Shown one piece after another: positions 7,610 to 16,466 of a DNA stretch of 64,000 nt (the first letter of the stretch is position 1; each line of letters begins with the position of its first letter). The DNA comes from Leptotrichia sp. oral taxon 215 str. W9775 (GTDB lineage: Bacteria; Fusobacteriota; Fusobacteriia; Fusobacteriales; Leptotrichiaceae): assembly GCF_000469505.1 (NCBI RefSeq), contig NZ_KI272836.1, positions 22,019-86,018 on the forward strand. Reading direction: 5' to 3'. A model generated the notes under the pieces. It had not been told where the DNA came from, did no database searches, and saw only the letters and a program-made list of their open reading frames with translations. The position numbers and the translations under genes are program-made.

Positions 7610-8189
7610 CTTTTCTTCTTTTTGCCGCCTTATATTGTGCGGGAAGTACAATTCCAAGTAAAGTAATATAAACACTTATCATCATTGCAGGCGGATAAAA
7701 TATACACGATATTATTAACCCAATTATTTTTATACTTATATTAACTTTTATCCATCTTATCATTGTTTTTAATGATTCCTGCGATTCTTTATCATGTTTA
7801 TTTACCTTTTCTATCAGATACAACGAAATTATATTGCAGAATGTAACAGCCAGAACTATTACCCCATAAAATCCTTGCGCTACACTACTGTTATAATATA
7901 AAGTGACAAAAGAAGTTACATATGGAAAAAACGAGGAAAAGAAAAGTAGTACTACATTTACCCAGACAATTGATGGTGTAATATATTTTATTTTATGCCA
8001 TTCATTATGCAGATTTACCCACATTGTTCCAAGCCAGAAAAATGAAAGCGTATATGCAAAAAAATCTACTCTCAGATTCCAAAGTGCTTTTAAAGTTGCT
8101 GTTTCAGGTTTTTTCAGTTCTAATATAAGAATTGTCATAATAATTGCAAGTACAGCATCCATAAAAGCTGCCAATCTTTCTTTATTCAT
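7596..8189 (-). CDS. TMEM175/DUF1211-family membrane protein (putative potassium channel)
   Basis: This 197-residue protein starts MNKERLAAFMDAVLAIIMTIL, the first transmembrane helix of the TMEM175 (DUF1211) family. The usual RxxxFSD signature reads RLAAFMD, with Ser replaced by Met. Five to six membrane helices follow. Bacterial members form tetrameric potassium-selective channels; conduction by this variant is inferred. The ATG at 8189 has GGAG 8 bases upstream. Its last codons overlap an AraC fragment, so the C-terminus may have been altered by a deletion. Confidence 0.8.
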   Translation of the reverse strand: MNKERLAAFMDAVLAIIMTILILELKKPETATLKALWNLRVDFFAYTLSFFWLGTMWVNLHNEWHKIKYITPSIVWVNVVLLFFSSFFPYVTSFVTLYYNSSVAQGFYGVIVLAVTFCNIISLYLIEKVNKHDKESQESLKTMIRWIKVNISIKIIGLIISCIFYPPAMMISVYITLLGIVLPAQYKAAKRRKGTFN

Positions 8190-8365
8190 AGTTAAACTCC
8201 ATTCCATGATTTTATAATAATACAATTATATCATAAATCAGTAAGGAATTTAAATTTTTAGTTTTTCATATATAATCTCCTTCATTTTCTTATTTTTATT
8301 TCCTTATCTTTATATATAGTTATAATACTAAAATTTAAGATAAAAGTACAATACCGTTTAGAAAA

Positions 8366-8376
8366 TGTGCTATAAT
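8366..8376 (+). promoter_or_regulatory. Extended -10 promoter element before the LysR gene
   Basis: TGTGC followed by TATAAT (8371-8376) lies 42 bases before the LysR start codon. No good -35 is visible at the right spacing, which fits an activator-assisted or extended -10 promoter. An identical TGTGCTATAAT occurs before livJ at 28904-28914. Confidence 0.45.
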
Positions 8377-8418
8377 TAAAATGCATACTAGAAATAAAAA
8401 TTATATAAGGTGATTAAT

Positions 8419-9270
8419 ATGATAGAATTGGAACAACTAAAACAGCTTATTGCGTTTGCAACATATGGAACATTATCAAAAGCTGCTGAAGAATTGTATA
8501 TTTCACAGCCTGCCCTTTCCCGTTCGATACAAAAGCTGGAAAAAACTTTGGGGGTTGAACTTTTTGACAGGAAAAAAAATAAGATGGAATTAAATGAAAA
8601 TGGAAAAACTGTTATCCAGTACGCAGAAAAAATACTTAATCTTGTAGATCAAATGGAAGAAAAAGTTAATAAAAATAATCTGGTTCAAAATAATTTTTCA
8701 ATTGGTTCATGTGCTCCGGCTCCATTGTGGGATATGATTTCATTATTTGGAAGATTTTATCCTGAAAAATATATTCTTCATAAAATAGAAAATAATCTTC
8801 AGTTATTTGAAAAACTTAAAAATGGCAGTTATCAGATGATCATACTTTCTGAACCTGTTGATAATTCTGAATTTTTCTGCATAAAATACAAAACTGAACA
8901 ATTATTTTTATCAGTTCCTTTGCAGCATCCACTGGCTAAAAAGAAGGAAATACATTTTTCAGATATTACAGATGACAGAATGCTCTTATTCAATCCAATA
9001 GGAATATGGAAGGATGTAGTTTTAGAAAAAATGCCTAATATGAACTTTCTTATCCAAAGTGACAGGATTATTTATCAGGAATTAGCTAAAATGCAAAATT
9101 TACTACATTTCCGTTCAAATTTCACACTTGAACGTGAAGACAATTTCAAAAATAATATTTCAATTCCGATTATTGATAAAGAAGCAAAAATGACTTTCTA
9201 CTGTGTCTGTAAGAAAAATATAAAAAATGAAATTGAGAAACTTTTTGATAGTTTTAGTAAAAATTCTTAA
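8419..9270 (+). CDS. LysR-family transcriptional regulator
   Basis: This 283-residue protein has the LysR winged helix at residues 1-60 (LSKAAEELYISQPALSRSIQKLEKTLGVELFDR region) and a two-lobed periplasmic-binding-like effector domain to the end. The ATG at 8419 has AAGGTGA 5 bases upstream; a GTG three codons earlier lies inside that site. It is divergent from the TMEM175-like gene and convergent with the decayed aldo-keto reductase. Either neighbour could be its target. The effector is unknown. Confidence 0.9.
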   Translation: MIELEQLKQLIAFATYGTLSKAAEELYISQPALSRSIQKLEKTLGVELFDRKKNKMELNENGKTVIQYAEKILNLVDQMEEKVNKNNLVQNNFSIGSCAPAPLWDMISLFGRFYPEKYILHKIENNLQLFEKLKNGSYQMIILSEPVDNSEFFCIKYKTEQLFLSVPLQHPLAKKKEIHFSDITDDRMLLFNPIGIWKDVVLEKMPNMNFLIQSDRIIYQELAKMQNLLHFRSNFTLEREDNFKNNISIPIIDKEAKMTFYCVCKKNIKNEIEKLFDSFSKNS

Positions 9271-9277
9271 AAAATAA

Positions 9278-9302
9278 GAGGGAAGAAATCTCCCTCGTAT
9301 TT
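9278..9302. terminator. Bidirectional terminator between LysR gene and aldo-keto reductase
   Basis: GAGGGA (9278-9283) and TCCCTC (9291-9296) form a 6-bp stem with a 7-base loop. An A-run flanks it on the left and T-rich sequence on the right, so it can serve both convergent genes. Confidence 0.8.
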
Positions 9303-9305
9303 TTA

Positions 9306-10166
<861 letters not shown>

Positions 10167-10311
10167 TTATATGTCATTTTTTAATTACAGTTACACTACC
10201 AATCTTCTTGAACATATTTTACAAAAAAATTTTTCTAAAGTACAATATCAATTTCGTAATCCACTATAACCAAAATGCATAGCTTTAGTTATTTTTTATT
10301 TCAATTAAATA

Positions 10312-10395
10312 CTATTTATTACTTCCTGATGATAACCAACTGTAACAAATAGCCGCTAAAGCTCCACCAATAACAAAATTTGCAGTAAATATCAA
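10312..10395 (-). CDS. Possible small hydrophobic peptide
   Basis: A TTG-initiated frame of 27 codons encodes a hydrophobic segment FVIGGALAAICYSWL and a short Ser/Asn/Lys tail. It lies directly downstream of the ParB-like gene at 10409 on the same strand, with local base composition less A/T-rich than surrounding spacers. No ATG or clear ribosome site is present. It may be a coupled small membrane protein or the tail of a lost gene. Confidence 0.25.
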   Translation of the reverse strand: MIFTANFVIGGALAAICYSWLSSGSNK

Positions 10396-10408
10396 AACAT
10401 TTATATTT

Positions 10409-11770
10409 CTATTTTTCCCAGTAGGAATCTATAATTTTCAAAATAGGATCATTTATATCTTCATTTTGAACTATATAATCAATAAAAACTTGTTCAATTT
10501 CAGGATTATCTTTTATCTTGACTAAAAACTCATACATTAATACTTTCAATGCATTAGATATTTTATGCTTTAAAGAAGCTCTGGCATACTTAATTATAAA
10601 TTCCTGAGCTTTTTTCTTATCTGAAAATTCTAAGTTATGTATAATTATCCGTACTTTTCTTTGACTTTCCCTGTCAAATTTTTTCAAATAATATTCCATT
10701 AAATCATCTGTTATTTCCATTTTTTCATAAACCAAGTCATTTACTATAGTTGCATATTTTATTAAATCAGGAAATTTCTTTACTGATTCGATATACTCCT
10801 CTTCCCATTCTCTTTTATTCACACAGCCTTCTTCTATATCTACACTTTTAGCAGGATTGTTTCTTTCAATTTTTGCCAATTTTCTATATTTATCAGAAAT
10901 TTTATCTCCTTCAATTTCTCTTCCTAAAAATCTTAAATAATTCTTTTTATAATAATCTCTGTAGCTTTCTCCTTTTATAATCAATAAACATTTTAGAGGT
11001 TTCCCGAGCAAAGCAGATGCACATGCTTTATGATGACCATCAATTACAAAATTTATAAATTCACCAAAATTATATACAATTGCTCTTGGTTCATCATTGT
11101 CACTGTTTTTAAATTTTTCAATATAATAATCTACTCTTTCTTTATTATAACAATCTGTTGTCTGTGTCGGATAAAGATAGACAGGCTGACCAAATACATA
11201 ATAATCATCGCCGTATTCATGTGAAAATACAAGTGCTGTTGCAGAATAATCTTTTAATTTGTTGGAAATATCCCAATAAAAGTTTTTTTCTCCATCTGTT
11301 GGATAACATTCTGCATCTGCAATCAGATAAAAACCTGTTTCAAAAAGTTTAAGCAAAGGTTCTATTGTTTTTATGGATTCCTCAAGTGAAATAAAGTTAG
11401 AATTAATTTCCTTCTGTATTTTTTTCAGTTCTTCGCAATCCGCATTTTCTATTCCATACCCACTTGCCAATACGGAACTGCAAGTCTGACAATATGGCGA
11501 ATTAATCTGAACAAGAGGAATATCATTAAGTCTTATATTCGTTGAACACCCATATTCAGATCTATTATTAACAAGTTTCCCTGCACCATTAACATAGACT
11601 ACTTTTGCTTCCTTAATATTAATCATTTCAGATACATCTACTTCTATATCAGTTAATTCAACAGATAATTTATTTTTATTTTCTACAAAACTCATAACTG
11701 ATTTTAATAATCTACTCCACAATGTTTTTGACCCGTAAATCAATTTATTCTTATTTTTTATAATACTCAT
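10409..11770 (-). CDS. Uncharacterised protein with ParB/sulfiredoxin-like DGHH motif
   Basis: This 453-residue cytoplasmic protein has no recognised full-length family. Visible parts are an N-terminal region with SPYCQTCSS (a CxxC pair near residue 95) and a central INFVIDGHHKACASALLGKP near residue 245. The latter matches the substrate-binding DGHHR-type motif of ParB/Srx-fold nucleotide-binding proteins, including free-serine kinases of that superfamily. The last 130 residues are helical and charged. The ATG at 11770 has GAGGG 6 bases upstream; an earlier ATG at 11827 abuts its GGGG. It follows a GntR/UTRA regulator on the same strand, so the two are probably co-transcribed. The enzymatic role is not known. 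Confidence 0.7.
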   Translation of the reverse strand: MSIIKNKNKLIYGSKTLWSRLLKSVMSFVENKNKLSVELTDIEVDVSEMINIKEAKVVYVNGAGKLVNNRSEYGCSTNIRLNDIPLVQINSPYCQTCSSVLASGYGIENADCEELKKIQKEINSNFISLEESIKTIEPLLKLFETGFYLIADAECYPTDGEKNFYWDISNKLKDYSATALVFSHEYGDDYYVFGQPVYLYPTQTTDCYNKERVDYYIEKFKNSDNDEPRAIVYNFGEFINFVIDGHHKACASALLGKPLKCLLIIKGESYRDYYKKNYLRFLGREIEGDKISDKYRKLAKIERNNPAKSVDIEEGCVNKREWEEEYIESVKKFPDLIKYATIVNDLVYEKMEITDDLMEYYLKKFDRESQRKVRIIIHNLEFSDKKKAQEFIIKYARASLKHKISNALKVLMYEFLVKIKDNPEIEQVFIDYIVQNEDINDPILKIIDSYWEK

Positions 11771-11830
11771 AACTATCCCTCTAATATCTAATTTTTCCCC
11801 CTTGTAAATATCATTCTTCCACAACATCCC

Positions 11831-12538
11831 CTATCTTTTTGCAATTGCTGTAAAAGTAAATTCATCAGGATGATAAGTTATTGTTTCATATTGAAAAAGA
11901 TTTCCATTAGATAAATAGGCATGTGTATCTATAACAACAACTCTGTCGATATTTTCAAGATTTATATAATTCTTCTCTTCATCTGTACTTTTTCTGAATT
12001 TTATTTCTCTTTGGGAATAGGATATTTTTAATTTTAATTCCTTTTCCAAATATTCATATATAGATTTTTTTGCAATTTCTTCACTTAAAAAAGGTACTAT
12101 TCTTCTATCAAAATACGAAGTTGCCAGCTGTACAACCTTGCCATTTAAGGAATATGTACGTACAACTTTATAAAAATCCGCTTCCTTTGAAACATGAAAT
12201 TTCTCCATGAGTTCTTCCATTCCCTGAACTATATATAGACTTATCAGATTTGTTTTAACATCTATATTCTTAATTTTATTAAGTTCCTGAAAAGTCTGTA
12301 TTGATGTCAGGGAAATATTTTTCAAATCCCCTTTCTCTAAAACAAACGACCTTTTCCCTTTTATTTTTTGAATATATCCTTCATTTTCAAGCATTGACAG
12401 GGCTTTTCTTACAGTAAGCACCGAACAGGAATAGTCATTGGCTAAATCAGCTTCTTTTTTCAAATAATTTCCTGGCTTAATTTCTTCATTTTTTATAAGT
12501 TCTTTTATACTTTGATAAACTTCTTTGTATTTATTCAT
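11831..12538 (-). CDS. GntR-family regulator with UTRA effector domain
   Basis: The 235-residue protein has a GntR winged helix at residues 1-68 (YKEVYQSIKELIKNEEIKPG, SVLTVRKALSMLENEGYI). A UTRA ligand-binding domain of the HutC/TreR type follows (VVRTYSLNGKVVQLATSYF to the end FQYETITYHPDEF). UTRA members sense sugars, sugar phosphates, amino acids or phosphonates. The ATG at 12538 has AAAGG 7 bases upstream. It is divergent from a short-chain dehydrogenase and sits upstream of the DGHH protein. An inverted repeat in the shared promoter region is its likely operator. Confidence 0.9.
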   Translation of the reverse strand: MNKYKEVYQSIKELIKNEEIKPGNYLKKEADLANDYSCSVLTVRKALSMLENEGYIQKIKGKRSFVLEKGDLKNISLTSIQTFQELNKIKNIDVKTNLISLYIVQGMEELMEKFHVSKEADFYKVVRTYSLNGKVVQLATSYFDRRIVPFLSEEIAKKSIYEYLEKELKLKISYSQREIKFRKSTDEEKNYINLENIDRVVVIDTHAYLSNGNLFQYETITYHPDEFTFTAIAKR

Positions 12539-12567
12539 ATTTATACCTTTCATAAATAATTTTATAT

Positions 12568-12679
12568 ATTATACCTTAAAATATTAATAATAACAATTTA
12601 TTTTTAATATATCTATCTTTTTATTTTTTTAATAGATATATATAGATGTTATTGACTTTTAAAAAAGATATGTTATAAT
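12568..12679. promoter_or_regulatory. Divergent promoters and inverted repeat between GntR and SDR genes
   Basis: For the GntR gene (minus), a -10 TATAAT (plus 12568-12573) and a -35 TTGTTA (12591-12596) have a 17-bp spacer. For the dehydrogenase (plus), a -35 TTGACT (12652-12657) and a -10 TATAAT (12674-12679) have a 16-bp spacer. Between them ATATATCTAT (12607-12616) and ATAGATATAT (12632-12641) form a perfect 10-bp inverted repeat. A further ATAGAT (12642-12647) touches the dehydrogenase -35. The repeat is a plausible GntR operator controlling both directions. Confidence 0.65.
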
Positions 12680-12713
12680 ATAGTACAAAATTTTTAATAG
12701 GAGATGATTTAAA

Positions 12714-13457
12714 ATGGCTATAAAAAATAAGGTTGTTATAATTACAGGAGCTTCTTCAGGAATAGGAAAAGCTACCGCTCTGTTACTTGCCGAAAGTGGT
12801 GCAAAAGTTGTACTTGCCGCAAGAAATCAGGAAAAATTAGAGAAAGCGGTAAATGAAATAAAAGAAAGAAATGGAGAAGCTGTCTATAAAGTAACAGATG
12901 TATCAAAAAGAGAAGAGGTAAAATCATTAATTGATTTCACTATTTCAAAATACGGCAAAATTGATGTTATATTTAATAATGCAGGATTAATGCCTAATTC
13001 ACCTTTATCTGAATTTAGGACAGATGAATGGGATGAAATGATTGATGTTAATTTAAAAGGTGTTGTAAATGGTATTGAGGCTGTACTTCCACATTTTATA
13101 GAACAGAAATCCGGTCATGTTATCAGTACTTCATCAGTCGCAGGATTAAATACATATTTGGGAGCAGGTATCTATTGCGCAACAAAACATGGTGTTAAAG
13201 CTTTAATGGAAGTTCTCAGAAAAGAAAGTGCCAACGAAAAAAGAAATATCCGTACAACTACTCTTTATCTTGGAGCATTTAAGACAGAACTTGCAGAACG
13301 TATTACAAATAAGGCAATTAAAGAAAGAATTGAATTCCTCTATGATACGATTGGAGCAGATCCGATAATTGTTGCGGAAGCTGTGAAATTTGCCATTGAC
13401 TTGCCTGAAGAAGTAAGTATAAATGAAATGACACTTTATCCAACGGCACAATTATAA
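12714..13457 (+). CDS. Short-chain dehydrogenase/reductase (classical SDR)
   Basis: The 247-residue protein has the cofactor motif TGASSGIG (residues 11-18), NNAG (88-91), the catalytic Ser region STSSVAG and YCATK (Tyr and Lys), which is the full classical SDR tetrad. AAR after the second strand favours NADP. It probably reduces a small ketone or aldehyde; the substrate is not evident. AGGAGA lies about 10 bases before the ATG. It is transcribed divergently from a GntR regulator and ends at a strong convergent terminator. Confidence 0.9.
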   Translation: MAIKNKVVIITGASSGIGKATALLLAESGAKVVLAARNQEKLEKAVNEIKERNGEAVYKVTDVSKREEVKSLIDFTISKYGKIDVIFNNAGLMPNSPLSEFRTDEWDEMIDVNLKGVVNGIEAVLPHFIEQKSGHVISTSSVAGLNTYLGAGIYCATKHGVKALMEVLRKESANEKRNIRTTTLYLGAFKTELAERITNKAIKERIEFLYDTIGADPIIVAEAVKFAIDLPEEVSINEMTLYPTAQL

Positions 13458-13482
13458 TTTTCTACATATTAATAAAAAGGTA

Positions 13483-13530
13483 TACTGCACCCAAAATCTT
13501 GAATACAAGATTAAAAGTGCAGTACATTTT
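13483..13530. terminator. Bidirectional terminator between SDR and DXS-like genes
   Basis: TACTGCAC (13483-13490) pairs with GTGCAGTA (13517-13524), and an inner ATCTTG/CAAGAT stem continues the hairpin. A T-run follows on the plus strand and an A-rich stretch precedes it, so it serves both convergent genes. Confidence 0.85.
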
Positions 13531-13535
13531 TTTAT

Positions 13536-15299
13536 TTATTTCCCAAGAACCTTCAATACTTTTTCCGCTATCTGTTCCTTTGTAAGATTATTTCTTCTCA
13601 AAATTTCCTCAGCCGGAACTCTGTCAGTAAATTCCTTTTTTGCTCCAAAATTCATTACCTTCATATTCGATGTTCCATAGAATCTCGTTACCTTTTCACC
13701 AAATCCTCCATCAAGTACAGCACTTTCAAGAGTTATTACAAGTCCATGGTTTTCTTTCAGTTTTTCCAGCACTTCTTCATCTATTCCTGTAATAAATCTT
13801 GGATTGATTAACGTTGCATCTATACCATTTTCCTTCAGAAGTTCTTTTACTTCCTTTCCTAAATGATAGAAGTCTCCCAGCCCAATAATTGCAACATCAC
13901 TTCCGGCTTCCTTTATTACATATTTGTTAAGTTCGCTGAAATCAGGTTTTATTTCCTCACCAGTTGAAACTACACCATTTAATGGAACTCTTATTGCTAC
14001 AGGATGCTCCTTATATTCTATTGCCCAGTCCAGCATTGCAAAATATTCCTCCTTGCCTGTAGGAGAAAGATAAACCATATTAGGTATATTTCCTATAACC
14101 TGTTCATCAAAATATCCAAGATGAGTAACATCATTCATTCCTGTAAGTCCACCTACAAACACAAGAATTACTGCAGGATTATTATTTATACATAAGTCCT
14201 GTGAAAGCTGGTCGTAAGTTCTCTGAACAAATGTGCTGTATACTCCATATACAGGCTTTCCACCATTTGCCGCTATTCCTGATGCCAATGCAACAGCATG
14301 TTCTTCAGCTATTCCCACATCTACAAACTGTTTTCCTGCTTCTGCCCTTCTTTTGGCATTAAATCCCATTACAGTTGGAGTTCCAGAGCTTATTGCAACC
14401 AGTGCAGGATCTTTCTTCATTTTTTCAAGCAGATATTCCCCTGTGAGGTCAGAATATGCTTCTTCATCATCAGGTGTATCAATTTTAATTTTCCCTGTTG
14501 CCGGATCAAAAGGTGCATTATAATGCCAAGGTTCCTTATTTTCTTCTGCAAATGGAAGACCTTTCCCTTTTATAGTATGAATATGCAGAACAATAGGATG
14601 ATCAATATCCTTCACACTTTCAAATACCTTTATAAGCTCATCTATATTATGACCGTCCTTCACATAAATATAATCAAGTCCTAGTGCCTTAAACAGGTTA
14701 TTTGGCGATTTTCCTTCTGTTTCCCTCAATTCCTTCAATGTCTTATATAGTCCGCCATGATTTTCTGCAATTGACATATCATTGTCATTTACAATAATAA
14801 TCATATTTGTTCCCTGTTCAGAAATATTGTTCAGCCCTTCATATGCTTCTCCTCCGCTCAGTGAACCGTCTCCTATAATTGCAACTATATTTTCATTGTC
14901 TCCCTTCAGATCCCTTGCTTTTGCAAGTCCTGTAGCCAGACTTATGGAAGTTGATGTATGCCCCACTTTAAAAAAGTCATGTACACTTTCATCCTGATTT
15001 GTATATCCTGAAATTTCTGAAAATTTATCAGGATTTAAAAATCCTTCCTTTCTTCCTGTAAGTATTTTATGTGGATAACACTGGTGGGAAACATCAAATA
15101 CAAATTTATCCTTTGGTGAATTAAACACATAGTGTAAAGCTATTATAACTTCAACCATCCCAAAGTTAGGCCCTACGTGTCCTCCAATTTTTGTAAGTCT
15201 GCTAAGTAATGCCTCCCTCACATCACCTGCCAGTACTTTTAACTCATCTTTTGACAATCTCTTTATATCTTCAGGAGAATTTATTTTTTCTAACGCCAT
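13536..15299 (-). CDS. 1-Deoxy-D-xylulose-5-phosphate synthase-like thiamine-diphosphate enzyme
   Basis: This 587-residue protein has DXS architecture: SHQCYPHKILTGR (71-83), GHTSTS (113-118), the TPP/Mg motif GDGSLSGGEAYEGLNN with ND at 171-172, and GIAEEHAV in the pyrimidine-binding domain. It is shorter than typical DXS (about 620). Two arginines that hold the glyceraldehyde-3-phosphate phosphate in E. coli DXS are replaced: DRAG reads FVGG (Arg420 to Val) and YPRG reads VPLN (Arg478 to Leu). YSTFVQRTYDQ keeps Arg398. It may be a paralogue with another acceptor. It is convergent with the dehydrogenase gene. Confidence 0.75.
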   Translation of the reverse strand: MALEKINSPEDIKRLSKDELKVLAGDVREALLSRLTKIGGHVGPNFGMVEVIIALHYVFNSPKDKFVFDVSHQCYPHKILTGRKEGFLNPDKFSEISGYTNQDESVHDFFKVGHTSTSISLATGLAKARDLKGDNENIVAIIGDGSLSGGEAYEGLNNISEQGTNMIIIVNDNDMSIAENHGGLYKTLKELRETEGKSPNNLFKALGLDYIYVKDGHNIDELIKVFESVKDIDHPIVLHIHTIKGKGLPFAEENKEPWHYNAPFDPATGKIKIDTPDDEEAYSDLTGEYLLEKMKKDPALVAISSGTPTVMGFNAKRRAEAGKQFVDVGIAEEHAVALASGIAANGGKPVYGVYSTFVQRTYDQLSQDLCINNNPAVILVFVGGLTGMNDVTHLGYFDEQVIGNIPNMVYLSPTGKEEYFAMLDWAIEYKEHPVAIRVPLNGVVSTGEEIKPDFSELNKYVIKEAGSDVAIIGLGDFYHLGKEVKELLKENGIDATLINPRFITGIDEEVLEKLKENHGLVITLESAVLDGGFGEKVTRFYGTSNMKVMNFGAKKEFTDRVPAEEILRRNNLTKEQIAEKVLKVLGK

Positions 15300-15459
15300 T
15301 CTTTCATACCTCCATATCTTTAAATTATTTTAAGACAAGTATACCATATGGAGTTGACTGCAAGTCAAGTCCTTTTTGATTTTAAAAACAAAATAAATAA
15401 TTACAGTTATATTTTCACATACAACCATAACTTGCTGCATTAACTTTAATAATTTAAAT

Positions 15460-15488
15460 TTTACATTTTTTTCAAATAAAGTTATAAT
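15460..15488 (+). promoter_or_regulatory. Promoter of the exported-protein gene at 15516
   Basis: A -35 TTTACA (15460-15465) and a perfect -10 TATAAT (15483-15488) are 17 bp apart. They lie 28 bases before the start codon, with GGAGG between. Confidence 0.7.
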
Positions 15489-15515
15489 ATGAAAAACAAA
15501 TTTATGGAGGGAAAG

Positions 15516-16295
15516 ATGAAAAAGAAATTTTTTTTAATTTTACAATTTTTATTATTTTCAGTAATTTTAACTGCTGAAAATGCTGATACTTACAATAACT
15601 TTGAAAAATTTAATGTAAGATTCTCAAATGCCAACTTACCATTTCAAATTGTTGTTAACGAGTCTAAAGGAAAAGAATATTATCCTGCTGAATTAAATGT
15701 TGGAAATTACCTGTTTTTTTCACCAACAAGATTAGCTGGACTAAATTATTACGAATTTTTTTCTGATGTTTTAAAAAAAGATTTTAAAACTTACACAACT
15801 AATAAAAAGGGAAAAATAAAAAATGAAAGTAAAGTCTACCGTTATAATAAATCTGATTTTTATGCTAATTATAAGGATATGGTAAAAAGCGACAGATCTG
15901 AAATAAAAGATTTTTTAGGAATCGTATCAGCTGATACAAAATTAATCAGTCCTAATACTTATAAAATAACTAATTATGTCACTGACAGAGGCTTTCTTAT
16001 AACTATTCCTATGAATATGGCTTTTTATGTAAAACAGGTTAATGACAGTAAATTCATATGGTCTCTAAATAATAACTTTGATAAGATTGATTACACCTTT
16101 ACTCTTGAAAATAAGAAACTCATTGTAAGAAATGACAAAGAACAGATTGTTTTTACAGCTTACAGAAATGAAAACTCTTTATTTTTTGAAACTGCTAAAG
16201 ATAAATTTGAATATAAAGTAAATGAAGAAGATTCCCAATTTGAATCTTATAAAAATGGAAAACTTTTTGAATCATTGAAATATAAAACAGAATAG
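15516..16295 (+). CDS. Predicted exported protein of unknown function
   Basis: The 259-residue protein has a signal peptide (MKKKFFLILQFLLFSVILTAE, cleavage near residue 20). A mature region follows that is rich in Lys, Asn, Tyr and Phe, with repeated beta-strand-like stretches and no cysteines in the mature part. No family is recognised. The ATG at 15516 has GGAGGG 4-5 bases upstream, and an earlier frame start at 15489 overlaps the -10. It is an isolated gene with its own promoter and a downstream hairpin. Confidence 0.65.
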   Translation: MKKKFFLILQFLLFSVILTAENADTYNNFEKFNVRFSNANLPFQIVVNESKGKEYYPAELNVGNYLFFSPTRLAGLNYYEFFSDVLKKDFKTYTTNKKGKIKNESKVYRYNKSDFYANYKDMVKSDRSEIKDFLGIVSADTKLISPNTYKITNYVTDRGFLITIPMNMAFYVKQVNDSKFIWSLNNNFDKIDYTFTLENKKLIVRNDKEQIVFTAYRNENSLFFETAKDKFEYKVNEEDSQFESYKNGKLFESLKYKTE

Positions 16296-16335
16296 AATAT
16301 TAGAATTAAAACTTTCTTTTATTAGAAAAATAAAA

Positions 16336-16400
16336 GTAAAAATAGCTCTCTGAAGATATACTTTATTTTTTACAGATTGCTATTTTTACAACTTTAATTT
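16336..16400. terminator. Hairpin between exported-protein gene and proC
   Basis: GTAAAAATAGC (16336-16346) and GCTATTTTTAC (16379-16389) are a perfect 11-bp inverted repeat with a 32-base loop and T-rich sequence after it. It lies between convergent genes. Confidence 0.6.
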
Positions 16401-16466
16401 TTTATGGTCAGCACATTAGTGCTTTTTTTTTACTTTCTCATTAGAAATTAGAAATGACAATATATT

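Noticed and set aside
7490..7675. A 61-codon frame as an independent small protein.
   Set aside because: Only its C-terminal 39 residues are meaningful (AraC tail); the rest is an out-of-frame reading of the TMEM175-like gene.
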